64,000 nucleotides of DNA from Treponema sp. OMZ 798 (lineage in GTDB: Bacteria; Spirochaetota; Spirochaetia; Treponematales; Treponemataceae): assembly GCF_024181385.1 (NCBI RefSeq), contig NZ_CP051305.1, positions 930,001 through 994,000 on the forward strand, given 5' to 3'. Both the position numbers and the translations under genes were made by a program. The notes beneath the pieces were generated by a model that did no database searches, was not told the DNA's origin, and was given only the letters and a program-made list of their open reading frames with translations. Positions 36,032 through 44,133 of this stretch are shown here, one piece after another (positions within the stretch are counted from its first letter, which is position 1; every line of letters begins with the position of its first letter).

Positions 36032-36119
36032 TGACGCCTATCGGCGCGAAAGTATAAAATACTTATAAATTATGGACAAGAAAAACAAAAATTGAAATGA
36101 ATTTAGAAAGGCCCGCGAA

Positions 36120-36626
36120 ATGAGTGATATGATAAAAAAAGAGTCTATACCTGTTATTGAGAATGATTGTGAACTTTGCAAATTAAATAAGAATGACAAA
36201 AGATGGTTATTATTCGAAAATACAGAATGGATAGTGTTTTTATCAGATAAGCAGGATTATATAGGAAGATTATTTGTCCTTTCTAAGGAACATATACAAA
36301 GCTTATGTGATTTAACGATTAATCAGTGGATTTCGTTGAAAAATATAATTAATTCATGTGAACTAATGTTAAAAGTGGAATTAAATGCAACTATGTTTAA
36401 TTGGACATGCTTGATGAATGATGCCTATAAGTCTGATAATCCGCAGCCGCATTTACATTTTCATATTAGACCAAGATATTCAAATCCAGTCAGTATATTA
36501 GAAAAGCAATATTCAGATAATGAGTTTGGTCACCATTATTTAAATCACAAAAGCAGTTTGCTTTCTAGCAGTGAAATAGATGCTTTGTTTCGATTTTTGA
36601 AAAAGAAAGTAGCTTATTACTTTTAA
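36120..36626 (+). CDS. HIT family protein
   Basis: HIT proteins are nucleotide hydrolases or transferases using a histidine triad. Here the triad is PHLHFHIRPRY. An N-terminal CELCKLNKNDKRW and the conserved IGRLFVLSKEHIQSL also fit. 168 residues. The cassette head has CGCC-TATC-GGCG. Confidence 0.87.
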   Translation: MSDMIKKESIPVIENDCELCKLNKNDKRWLLFENTEWIVFLSDKQDYIGRLFVLSKEHIQSLCDLTINQWISLKNIINSCELMLKVELNATMFNWTCLMNDAYKSDNPQPHLHFHIRPRYSNPVSILEKQYSDNEFGHHYLNHKSSLLSSSEIDALFRFLKKKVAYYF

Positions 36627-36649
36627 TCTCATATGATTAAAACCTCCTT

Positions 36650-37155
36650 GTAAATGATTTTACACCCGTTTCAGGCGCTTTTTTTAGTTAAAGCGATGAG
36701 TAATATGATTGAAGAAGCTGGAGGAGTAGATACTAATAAAGCTAAAGAAATAAAAGCAGAACGATTATTTGGAATAGAATTTGATAGGCAAATCTTTACG
36801 TTAGCTTGTGTTAATATGCTAATACACAAGGATGGTAAAACAAATTTAGAATTACTAGATTTCAGAACATATGAAGTTGATTCTTGGATTACTTCCAAAC
36901 CTATTAATAAAATCTTGATGAATCCTCATTTCGAGTCAAAATACGGTTGTTTAGATATTTTAAAGAATACCCTCAATAATCTAAAAAAATGGTACTTTAG
37001 CCGCAATTATACTTCCAGATAAAAAACTGGAAAAAGAATCTAAAAAGAAGGTTAAGGAGTTATTGAGTAAAAATAGAATTCATAAAATAATAAAATTATC
37101 AGAAAAGTTAGATGATTTTATCAATTATTTTCAAGAGAAAATTCGAAAACAATGA
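36650..37155 (+). pseudogene. type I restriction HsdM-like methyltransferase fragment
   Basis: Three pieces in different frames make one adenine methyltransferase fragment: DFTPVSGAFLVKAMSNMI (motif I region, one-base frameshift), LFGIEFDRQIFTLACVNMLIHKDGKTNLE… ILMNPHFESKYGC (motif IV NPPF changed to NPHF), then AAIILPDKKLEKESKKKVKELLSKNRIHKIIKLSEKL. N- and C-termini are missing. It shares the HIT cassette. From 37156 to 37355 nothing else is seen. Confidence 0.72.
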
Positions 37156-37355
37156 CTTATATAAGGATTAAAATTACATTGTTTTGCAATGAGCTTTGGA
37201 GAAATGTGTTAACCTTGCTTTTGTAAAACCTAATACACTTTCGACTCAATCGTTAAGGGGAGATTAAAACTAGGAAATAAAGTAGAATAAGTTGCTCTGG
37301 AAAAAAAGCGGGGGAACTTATACGGATAGGAATAAAAAGTAAAAATCTAAAATTT

Positions 37356-37392
37356 AAAAATAGTTTGAACAAAAGAAATGCAGACTATTTTT
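37356..37392 (+). terminator. hairpin terminator in cassette 24
   Basis: AAAAATAGTTTG pairs with CAGACTATTTTT (one mismatch) around a 13-base loop. Confidence 0.55.
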
Positions 37393-37458
37393 AAATATGT
37401 ATTAGAAAATAATGCATAAAAAATTGAGCTAAAATTATGTTTTGGTTTTGAAAAGAAA

Positions 37459-37524
37459 ATCTAACACTCGCTTCAACCTGACATTGCGGACGAGCCGCAA
37501 ATGCAGGTTAAGCGAATGTTAGAT
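37459..37524 (+). other. attC 24
   Basis: R'' ATCTAAC matches own head; R' GTTAGAT. Confidence 0.92.
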
Positions 37525-37634
37525 TGACCTGCCTAAAGGCAGGCAGGTAATGGAACCAATCAAAACATTCCTTCGACAAAAAATAAAATAATTGCAGTGA
37601 AAAAAAGGACACTGCAAGAAGGAAGGATTTAAAG
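37525..37634 (+). promoter_or_regulatory. class 1 structured leader (cassette 25)
   Basis: TTCCTTC/GAAGGAA (37568-37574, 37618-37624) and TTGCAGTG/CACTGCAA (37592-37599, 37610-37617). The extra G-C pair relative to cassette 5 is a paired change. Confidence 0.65.
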
Positions 37635-37970
37635 ATGAAACAGAAAAAAATAGTTTCAATGATTGGAATGCTTATATTATTACTGATAAGCGTTGTATTA
37701 GTTGTTGGTTGCTCGACAGTAAGACCTATAGAAACAACAGCACAATTTCCAGCTGATGGAAGTAAGTATGTTATATTAGGTAGAGTAGAGTACAAAGGTA
37801 AATTGTCAGGATCCGGAGGTGGATACACAAAATTGCTTGAAGTTGCAAAAGAAATGTATCCTAAGGCTGATGATGTTGTTAATGTAGTCATTGATGGACG
37901 AGGAAAGAAAGGTAATTATGATTACATAATTCTTTCAGGTATAGCAATTGACTATGTTGAAGTAAAGTAG
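37635..37970 (+). CDS. lipoprotein, near copy of cassette 5
   Basis: The 111-residue lipoprotein differs from the one at 19192 only in the signal peptide (MIGMLILLLISV versus MIGTLILALISV); the mature part from the lipobox Cys on is unchanged. Confidence 0.75.
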   Translation: MKQKKIVSMIGMLILLLISVVLVVGCSTVRPIETTAQFPADGSKYVILGRVEYKGKLSGSGGGYTKLLEVAKEMYPKADDVVNVVIDGRGKKGNYDYIILSGIAIDYVEVK

Positions 37971-37986
37971 AATATTCATAGGAATA

Positions 37987-38036
37987 AAAAAGTAGTTTAC
38001 ATATAAAAGTTCCATAAATCGTGTAAACTACTTTTT
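37987..38036 (+). terminator. terminator of cassette 25
   Basis: Same 15-bp stem as in cassette 5, loop with AAGTTCCATA. Confidence 0.7.
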
Positions 38037-38068
38037 AACTATGCATTTAAAAATAATTTAGTAAATAA

Positions 38069-38134
38069 ATCTAACACTCGCTTCAACCTGACATTGCGGA
38101 GTAGCCGCAAATGCAGGTTAAGCGAATGTTAGAA
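38069..38134 (+). other. attC 25
   Basis: R'' ATCTAAC matches own head; R' GTTAGAA. Confidence 0.92.
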
Positions 38135-38159
38135 TGACGCTTCGCGCGGAGCAAAAAAT

Positions 38160-38393
38160 AATATTACAATCATATGGACTGGGAAAATATTTAATTTCTG
38201 ATAAAATTAGCGGCAAAATGGACAATTTTATAAGAAAATGATTTTTCGTTATATGATATGTAAAAGTAGAATGATATTCTATGGACAATTAGATAGTATT
38301 TATAATGATTTTATTATTGGTGACTATGTAATTATTTCAGTTGTTATATTATTTGATTGTCTTGAAACAAAAAGCGTTATAACATGCGATTAA
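38160..38393 (+). pseudogene. possible degraded ORF upstream of the ComJ-like gene
   Basis: QSYGLGKYLISDKISGKMDNFIRK is followed after a frame change by FRYMICKSRMIFYGQLDSIYN. The fragments read like protein but have no start signal. It could simply be non-coding spacer. Confidence 0.25.
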
Positions 38394-38402
38394 GATAGTT
38401 AA

Positions 38403-38837
38403 ATGGTTACAGTGGATATACTTTATAGGCAACTTGCAATATTTGTTGCCGATATGCCTAATCCTTATAATAAATGGTCATCAAAATCCCTTAATCAAGG
38501 TTTCGCATACCGGAAAGGATCTGTTTCATTTGATACAATTGAAGACGGTGAGTTTAAAATATTTATCAATGAAAAAGATAATTTAAAGATTAATGATATA
38601 ATTCGAAAAATAATTGTTCCGTTAAAAACCAAAAATGGTTTTGAGCTTGGGTCAATTATTTCCACGATTAAAATTGATGCAAAACCAGGAGATTATTCAA
38701 TTGAATATAGTCTTTATAAAAATAAAATAATTCATATCCAAATACGAAAAGAAGTTATCAGCCCAAAAATACTAATAATGCAAGATAAAGATGATATACA
38801 AGATATAGAACTTTTTTTGAATGAAGAAAAAGCTTAA
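38403..38837 (+). CDS. ComJ-like protein (possible nuclease inhibitor)
   Basis: The 144-residue protein resembles ComJ: LYRQLAIFVADMPNPYNKWSSKSLNQGFAYRKGSVSFDTIEDGEF. In Bacillus ComJ is linked to the nuclease NucA. No nuclease gene is next to it here, so it may be an orphan immunity protein. No clear ribosome-binding site; the start is uncertain. Confidence 0.55.
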   Translation: MVTVDILYRQLAIFVADMPNPYNKWSSKSLNQGFAYRKGSVSFDTIEDGEFKIFINEKDNLKINDIIRKIIVPLKTKNGFELGSIISTIKIDAKPGDYSIEYSLYKNKIIHIQIRKEVISPKILIMQDKDDIQDIELFLNEEKA

Positions 38838-38843
38838 AAAATA

Positions 38844-38909
38844 TTCTAACACCCGCTTCAACCTGACATTGCGGGCAAGCCGCAAATACAGGTTAAGCGG
38901 TAGTTATGT
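38844..38909 (+). other. attC 26
   Basis: R'' TTCTAAC matches own head GTTAGAA; R' GTTATGT; loop CGGGCAAGCCG; GCGGTAGTTA variant. Confidence 0.92.
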
Positions 38910-39031
38910 GGACGCCCTACTGGGGCGCATGGTGGAAAAAAAGAAAAATATTCGCTGCAAAAAAGTAATCAAAAAAAATGAATTGAACTTTAGGGCAAGG
39001 GCGAAGAAGCATTTTACAATAGGTATGTTTA

Positions 39032-39406
39032 ATGAAAAAAAGTATCATATTATTAAGTATATTTATATTTTCACTCTTGGTTTTACATGCAAAAAGGACT
39101 CCGCCTCCAGAAGTTCCATCGATAATTCATAATGGATACGAGTATATTGCAAATTATTCAGATGGAATTTTTAAGGGAACCGGTCAGATGATTATTAAAT
39201 CTATTAAAGACTCAAAAATAAAGAAAACAATATCAATTTATTCAATCTGGTATAATCCGTTTTTAGAAAAAGATGTTCAATGGATTTTTATTAAAGAAAC
39301 AGAATTGATTGATAATGATACGATTCGTATTTATAATGAAAATGATGAAATTTTTGATTTGGAATTAATTAACTATAAAGTTAAGAAAATAAAGAAAATC
39401 ACATAA
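39032..39406 (+). CDS. small exported protein, cassette 27
   Basis: 124 residues with a signal peptide (MKKSIILLSIFIFSLLVLHA|K), Pro-rich start (RTPPPEVPSIIHNGYEYI) and a basic C-terminus. No family recognised. The stop TAA is in attC 27. Between the cassette head (CGCCC/GGGCG hairpin) and the ATG lie about 110 bases without a gene. Confidence 0.6.
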   Translation: MKKSIILLSIFIFSLLVLHAKRTPPPEVPSIIHNGYEYIANYSDGIFKGTGQMIIKSIKDSKIKKTISIYSIWYNPFLEKDVQWIFIKETELIDNDTIRIYNENDEIFDLELINYKVKKIKKIT

Positions 39407-39465
39407 CACCTGCTTCAACCTGACATTGCGGACAAGCCTTGTTGCAGGTTAAGCGTTAGTTAGAT
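39401..39465 (+). other. attC 27 (degenerate)
   Basis: R'' ACATAAC matches own head GTTATGT; R' GTTAGAT. Changes: CACCTGCTTC in the left arm, AAGCCTTGTTGCAGG loop, GCGTTAGTTAG right end. Confidence 0.88.
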
Positions 39466-39570
39466 GGATAAAAATAGGATAAAATTTTGGAAAAAAATGA
39501 ATTAATACAACGGGTAAAAGAATATACCTATTATCTTACAGATGACTATTTGGAATAAGTATGCAAAGAC

Positions 39571-40293
39571 TTGTTGCAAATTAAAGATACAAATCTTTTC
39601 TTCGAAAAATGTTATGAAAATAATGCTATTTATGCATCGGAAAGCCCTTGCCCATTCATTTGTGATTCGGTAACTCATTCACATAAATATCGAGAATTAA
39701 TATTAAAAAAATATGAAAATGATTGTATTTATAAATTTTGTGAAAAAATGCTATTTGATTCTTCATATATCAGACGAAGAGAAGCATTAATTATAATCTG
39801 TGATACCTTAAATATTCATAGAATAACATGTAAAAAAGTACTGGAAGATTATTTTCTTTTTGTAATAGAAAATGATCCGCTTCTTTTATATGATTATATA
39901 ATGGAATTTACGTGGTTATATGCTTATGAAATCAGAATTAAGAAAAATCTCTATTCAAAAATCTTAAAACTAAATAATGAATATGCTAATCTTATATTAT
40001 TAGAAACTTTAGATGATTTATCCGTACCTTTTTTTAGTAAGAATGGATTATTAAAATACAAAATTTTATCAAAATTAGCAAGGAATCAAAGTAGATGTGT
40101 AAATTCATTTGCTAAAAAAATGAAAAAGAATATGATTATTAGAGATTATAAGAAACAAATTGAAACAAAAAAATATATTTTAGAAAATGGAAGATTGGAA
40201 TTTAGTAATATAATGTTCATGAATAAAATTGTAAACTATAATAAAGATGATTTTATAAATTTTTATTTGGATTATGTAAAGAAAAACACCTAA
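39571..40293 (+). CDS. unknown protein with upstream in-frame stop
   Basis: About 240 residues, helical and rich in Leu, Ile, Asn and Lys, with the look of a HEAT-like or all-helical cassette protein; no family recognised. A TTG at 39487 opens MEKNELIQRVKEYTYYLTDDYLE in the same frame, broken by TAA at 39556-39558, so the original gene probably began there and the present reading frame is truncated. The stop lies in attC 28. Confidence 0.5.
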   Translation: MLQIKDTNLFFEKCYENNAIYASESPCPFICDSVTHSHKYRELILKKYENDCIYKFCEKMLFDSSYIRRREALIIICDTLNIHRITCKKVLEDYFLFVIENDPLLLYDYIMEFTWLYAYEIRIKKNLYSKILKLNNEYANLILLETLDDLSVPFFSKNGLLKYKILSKLARNQSRCVNSFAKKMKKNMIIRDYKKQIETKKYILENGRLEFSNIMFMNKIVNYNKDDFINFYLDYVKKNT

Positions 40294-40353
40294 CACCCGC
40301 TTCAACCTGATATTGCGGACGAGCCGCAAATGCAGGTCAAGCGGTAGTTAGAC
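40288..40353 (+). other. attC 28
   Basis: R'' ACCTAAC (own head predicts ATCTAAC); R' GTTAGAC; left arm CAACCTGATATTG; GCGGTAGTTA variant. Confidence 0.9.
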
Positions 40354-40600
40354 AGATGCCTTACGGCACAATTAACTGCAACTTTGAAAAAGTAGGGTGT
40401 ATTTTTTTGTAAATTAAAGTGTAAAACCCAAATTAAAAGCTTAGGTTCTTTGAATAAAGTTTTGTTTTATTATTTATCTACTTGGATAAGTAAAAATAAG
40501 CTTTTATCTAAGTATTCAAAACTTGTTAAGGAAATCAACAAGTTAAAAGTCCTTCGGACGGTCATAGTGATTATAATAATTATTTGGAAAAAGATAAGAA
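40354..40600 (+). repeat. truncated NC-family element in cassette 29
   Basis: The NC head and one hairpin unit (GTCCTTCGGAC near 40549, stem AACTTGTT/AACAAGTT) are followed directly by a toxin-antitoxin pair. This looks like an NC cassette fused to a coding cassette. Confidence 0.7.
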
Positions 40601-40710
40601 CATATAAAATAAATAAAAATTCTGAGAAAACGGCCGTTAATCCACTTGTTTTTTTTCATATTTTAGGTTATATTTTAATTGTGGGATTTCCCACTAAAAG
40701 GAGTTTTGTT

Positions 40711-40968
40711 ATGCCTACAATAGCAGTAAAATCCTATGACGCAAAAATTGACTCAAAAAAAAGAATTACATTACGAAACGCATCTTACGAATATTTCCAT
40801 GTAGAAGAGTATGACGACGGCAGAATCTTGCTTGAACCCAGAGAACTTACAAAGCCTTTTCAAGTTTCAGTAAGAACCTTAAAAGTGATGGATTTAAGCA
40901 TGGAAAATTTCAAAAATGGTAATGTTTCTAACCCCATAGATATTTCTGCCTATGAGGATATTGAGTAA
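40711..40968 (+). CDS. putative antitoxin, cassette 29
   Basis: 85 residues (MPTIAVKSYDAKIDSKKRITLRNASYEYFHVEEYDDGRILLEPREL) with an AbrB/MazE-like beta N-terminus and an acidic C-terminus. AAGGAG precedes the ATG. The GTGGG-ATTT-CCCAC hairpin lies just upstream. It overlaps the toxin start by one base (TAATG). Confidence 0.7.
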   Translation: MPTIAVKSYDAKIDSKKRITLRNASYEYFHVEEYDDGRILLEPRELTKPFQVSVRTLKVMDLSMENFKNGNVSNPIDISAYEDIE

Positions 40969-41354
40969 TGTTCAACATCAGAATGGGAATTCCCGAAATG
41001 AAAGAATTTTGGGATGATCTGGAAAAGAAAATAAAAAATAATGTTGCTTCTAAAAAAGAAGTTATTTTATTCAAAAAACTGGTAAGTTGTTTTAAGAAAC
41101 TTGCTTTAGATTCGAAATATCCAAGTCTTTGTACTCATGATATTGAGGTGCTGTCCAAAAGATATGGAATAAAAGTTTGGCAGTCATATTTAGAAAATCA
41201 CAAACCTGCTGCTGGTAGGGTGTTTTGGGTATATGGTCCAAACAAGTCTGATATTACGATAATTGGTCTTGAACCTCATCCAAACGATAAAAAAGACGCA
41301 TATCAAAAAATTACACTTTCAAGAAAACCAGAAGATGAGAAAAATAGTGTCTAA
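40968..41354 (+). CDS. putative RelE-type toxin, cassette 29
   Basis: 128 residues; the C-terminal part (AAGRVFWVYGPNKSDITIIGLEPHPNDKKDAYQKITLS) resembles RelE/ParE-fold toxins. The N-terminal half is helical. It is translationally coupled to the antitoxin. The stop is in attC 29. Confidence 0.65.
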   Translation: MFNIRMGIPEMKEFWDDLEKKIKNNVASKKEVILFKKLVSCFKKLALDSKYPSLCTHDIEVLSKRYGIKVWQSYLENHKPAAGRVFWVYGPNKSDITIIGLEPHPNDKKDAYQKITLSRKPEDEKNSV

Positions 41355-41414
41355 CACCCGCTTCAACCTGACATTGCGGAGGAGCCGCAAATGCAGGTTA
41401 AGCGAATGTTATAC
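41349..41414 (+). other. attC 29
   Basis: R'' GTCTAAC matches own head GTTAGAC; R' GTTATAC. Confidence 0.92.
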
Positions 41415-41517
41415 GCACAACGCGTAGCGTTGGAAAATTTTTAGAAAAAAATAAGCAACTTCAGTGTTTATTAATATATAAAATTATATATGATAATTAT
41501 GACTGAATGGAGAAAAT

Positions 41518-42054
41518 ATGTATTATAAAAATTTATTTATTCCTTTTACAATATTAAATCGCCTAAAAAGAAAAGAATTAAATGTAATTGATTATCCACT
41601 TTATTATTATATAAATAAAAATGCTCAAGAAGAAAATTTTAAATATTGTGTAAGAATATTAAATTGGGCCGGTTTTGTAGGATTCGGTTCAAATTTTGCA
41701 GAGGCATTTAGCAAAATAGAAAAAACTTTTTATGATTATAAAAAAAATAATATTTTACCAAAACCTTGGGAAAGAAAACCGATTGAGTTTGCAAGTGATG
41801 ATATTTTATTTGAAAATGAAGAATTCGCCGCTGATTTTTTTGAGAAGATTCTTGGGATAGATTTTTACGAAGGATTTTTTGCTGATGAAGTAACAATAGA
41901 ATTAATATTATTTCCATGGTGTAAAAAAACTCCAGAAGATGTTAAAGAAATTATAATTAAAAAAACAAAAGAAAATTATGGTGTAGATATTAGTAATATG
42001 TATGATAATGCAATTGCAGATATAATTATATTTATTAAAAATAATATGAAATGA
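41518..42054 (+). CDS. unknown protein, cassette 30
   Basis: 178 residues. A mid-region motif (CVRILNWAGFVGFGSNFAEAFSKIEKTFYDYKKN) and the acidic EEFAADFFEKILGIDF stretch show no family I recognise. It is predicted soluble. The cassette head has CAACGC-GTA-GCGTTG. Confidence 0.6.
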   Translation: MYYKNLFIPFTILNRLKRKELNVIDYPLYYYINKNAQEENFKYCVRILNWAGFVGFGSNFAEAFSKIEKTFYDYKKNNILPKPWERKPIEFASDDILFENEEFAADFFEKILGIDFYEGFFADEVTIELILFPWCKKTPEDVKEIIIKKTKENYGVDISNMYDNAIADIIIFIKNNMK

Positions 42055-42141
42055 ATTTTTCTAAAATAAAAAGAAAATGTATGTTACGTTATTGCTTAAA
42101 AAATATATAATGGAAATGGAGAATTTTTTTGTAGTAAGAAC

Positions 42142-42207
42142 GTCTAACACCCGCTTCAACCTGACATTGCGGAGTAGCCGCAAATGCAGGTTAAGCGAAT
42201 GTTAGAT
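42142..42207 (+). other. attC 30
   Basis: R'' GTCTAAC (own head predicts GTATAAC); R' GTTAGAT. Confidence 0.9.
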
Positions 42208-42255
42208 TGACATGCTGTCGCATGCAAATAAATAATATACGGATATAAAGTCACT

Positions 42256-42513
42256 ATGGAAAACAATTCGGAAATTCTGTATAAAAATTCAGAAAAAATT
42301 CATACAACTGAAATGGGTATTGAGCGAATAAAACGTAATCTTGATTTAAATACCCAAGATGTTGTTGAATGGTGTAAAAATAAAATTCTTGATAAGAGAA
42401 GTTTAATAATCAGAAAAGGAAAAAATTGGTATATAAGTATTGACGATATTATGATAACCGTTAATACATACAGTTATACAATAATCACAGCCCATAAGAA
42501 AAAGGTTATATGA
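42256..42513 (+). CDS. DUF3781 protein
   Basis: The 85-residue protein matches DUF3781: EMGIERIKRNLDLNTQDVVEWCKNKILDKRSLIIRKGKNWYISIDDIMITVNTYSYTIITAHK. Function unknown. It overlaps the following gene by four bases (ATGA). A diverged copy of the pair is at 53077. Confidence 0.82.
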   Translation: MENNSEILYKNSEKIHTTEMGIERIKRNLDLNTQDVVEWCKNKILDKRSLIIRKGKNWYISIDDIMITVNTYSYTIITAHKKKVI

Positions 42514-43082
42514 CAATAAAAGAATTTGAGAATAAATATTGGTACATGAGTGAACTCAAGGCATTAGCAAAATCGCTTGAAATTCCTTTTGATACAAAAA
42601 TACGAAAGGATCAGCTTGAAGAGGTGATCATTCAATTTTTAGAAACAGGAACTGTAAATAAAAAGAACAGTTATCGGAGTAAAAGCCGGAATAAGGATAT
42701 ATTGAATAATCATAGTTATGTTGAAAATTTTAGCAATAAAAAAGAAACATGGGAATTCATAAATAGTGAAATGGATAAACGAGTTCGGGGATTAAAGCCG
42801 AAATCAGGGGCGAAATATTGGCTTAATCGCTGGATTGAAAATAAACTTTCTAATTGCAAAAAAATAACATATAATGATGTCATTTGTGAATATATTCGTT
42901 TAAATAAAACTGAAGGAAAACTTCCGCAAATCCCGTCCTGTAAATTTAATAACTTTATAAGCGATTATCTGGTAAATGAAAAAAATGCAACACGAGAAGA
43001 GGCTTTGCAAGCATGGAATAGGCTAAAAGATATGAAGGCAAAAAAAGATTATATAACATGGAAAAAGAATAAAAATACATAG
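42510..43082 (+). CDS. SAP-like/DUF6434 domain protein
   Basis: 190 residues. The N-terminal SAP-like helix pair (YWYMSELKALAKSLEIPFDTKIRKDQLEEVIIQFL) suggests nucleic-acid binding. The C-terminal part (KITYNDVICEYIRLNKTEGKLPQIPSCKFNNFISDYL… EEALQAWNRLKDMKA) matches DUF6434-like modules. Translationally coupled to DUF3781. Confidence 0.72.
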   Translation: MTIKEFENKYWYMSELKALAKSLEIPFDTKIRKDQLEEVIIQFLETGTVNKKNSYRSKSRNKDILNNHSYVENFSNKKETWEFINSEMDKRVRGLKPKSGAKYWLNRWIENKLSNCKKITYNDVICEYIRLNKTEGKLPQIPSCKFNNFISDYLVNEKNATREEALQAWNRLKDMKAKKDYITWKKNKNT

Positions 43083-43090
43083 AAAATTTC

Positions 43091-43250
43091 ATCTAACACC
43101 CGCTTCAACCTGACACTTGTTTTGTCACGAAAGTTGCTGGAGGCGGTCGCTGCTGGTGCAGCTCCCTTTTTAATGCAACTTTCGTGCCAACTTTGCCTTA
43201 CGCTATACGCTTCGGCAAAGGCACAAATGCAGGTCAAGCGAATGTTAGAT
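43091..43250 (+). other. attC 31 (long form, 160 bp)
   Basis: R'' ATCTAAC matches own head; R' GTTAGAT; branched loop with CACGAAAGTTGC/GCAACTTTCGTG, 12 bp, perfect in this copy. Confidence 0.85.
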
Positions 43251-43355
43251 TGACCTGCCTTGTGGCAGGCGGGTACGGAACCAATCAAAGCATTCCTTCG
43301 ACAAAAAATAAAATAATTGCAATGAAAAGGACATTGCAAGAAGGAAGGTTGAAAG
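43251..43355 (+). promoter_or_regulatory. class 1 structured leader (cassette 32)
   Basis: TTCCTTC/GAAGGAA (43293-43299, 43340-43346) and TTGCAATG/CATTGCAA (43317-43324, 43332-43339), loop AAAAGGA. Confidence 0.65.
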
Positions 43356-43709
43356 ATGAAAAAGGCTCTATCTGCTGTTTTAATGTTGGTGATGTTGGCA
43401 TCAATACTATCAAGCTGTGTAACGAAAACTCGTGTTACATTTAACACTGATACACCGGGTGCTGATGTGTATATTAATGGCGAATATATAGGAAAAACTC
43501 CTGTTTCAAAAAAATTAAGTAATGCTGTATGGGAAGATCCTGATATTCTTATAAAAAAAGACGGTTATCAAGATATGCACTTCAGTGTTCAAAAGGAAGT
43601 AAAAACGGTAAATCTTATTTGCGGTTTATTACTATGGTGGCCGTCATTATTGTGGGTACATGGTCCCAAAGGACAGCAGTATTATATGCTTACTCCTATG
43701 AATAGATAA
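43356..43709 (+). CDS. PEGA-domain lipoprotein
   Basis: 117 residues with signal peptide and lipobox (MKKALSAVLMLVMLASILSSC). The mature part is a PEGA domain: RVTFNTDTPGADVYINGEYIGKTPVSKKL… IKKDGYQD. The end is hydrophobic (LICGLLLWWPSLLWV), possibly a second membrane contact. It overlaps the next gene by one base. Confidence 0.82.
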   Translation: MKKALSAVLMLVMLASILSSCVTKTRVTFNTDTPGADVYINGEYIGKTPVSKKLSNAVWEDPDILIKKDGYQDMHFSVQKEVKTVNLICGLLLWWPSLLWVHGPKGQQYYMLTPMNR

Positions 43710-44089
43710 TGCAAACAAGAATAACAAAATATATTTTTATATTGATTATAAGTCTTGTATTGATTTCATGTGAAGGACGGTCAGTATTATACGGACGCTG
43801 GAAAAGCGAAGAAAGAGATTTGATTATCCGTAAAAATACGTTTGAATTGGTATTTCACAAATCTGATACCATTATGTGTTTACAGGGAAGTATTGATATA
43901 AAATCGAGATATTTTATTATGAAGTTTGAAAAATATGTTACGCAAGATGGTGTCGTAAGTGATTTGCAAGGAAGCGAATTATATGGTCATACTGAAAAAG
44001 TAACGTATAAAGTAAATAAAGAATATCTTGAAACTTATATTGATAATACTGGAAAGACATACAGATATAAAAGATATACTAATGAATAA
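43709..44089 (+). CDS. small lipoprotein
   Basis: 126 residues with lipobox (IFILIISLVLISC|E). The mature part (LYGRWKSEERDLIIRKNTFELVFHKSD) resembles small beta-barrel lipocalin-like domains. Coupled to the PEGA lipoprotein; a terminator follows. Confidence 0.65.
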   Translation: MQTRITKYIFILIISLVLISCEGRSVLYGRWKSEERDLIIRKNTFELVFHKSDTIMCLQGSIDIKSRYFIMKFEKYVTQDGVVSDLQGSELYGHTEKVTYKVNKEYLETYIDNTGKTYRYKRYTNE

Positions 44090-44133
44090 AAAAATGTAGT
44101 ATTTTGTATAATTAAGGCTGTTGTGTACAATAT

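Noticed and set aside
37156..37355. Possible attC relic (GTGTTAA…CTAATACAC) in cassette 24
   Set aside because: Only the outer bases pair; no L arms or loop stem are present, so chance is likely.
38821..39132. 103-residue ORF spanning attC 26
   Set aside because: It is encoded mostly by attC and leader sequence and overlaps the better supported signal-peptide gene at 39032.
40450..40710. N-terminal extension of the cassette 29 antitoxin ORF
   Set aside because: It reads through NC-family non-coding sequence; the ATG at 40711 has AAGGAG.
43184..43444. ORF across long attC 31 and the PEGA gene start
   Set aside because: Composition reflects attC and leader sequence; the PEGA lipoprotein frame is clearly real.
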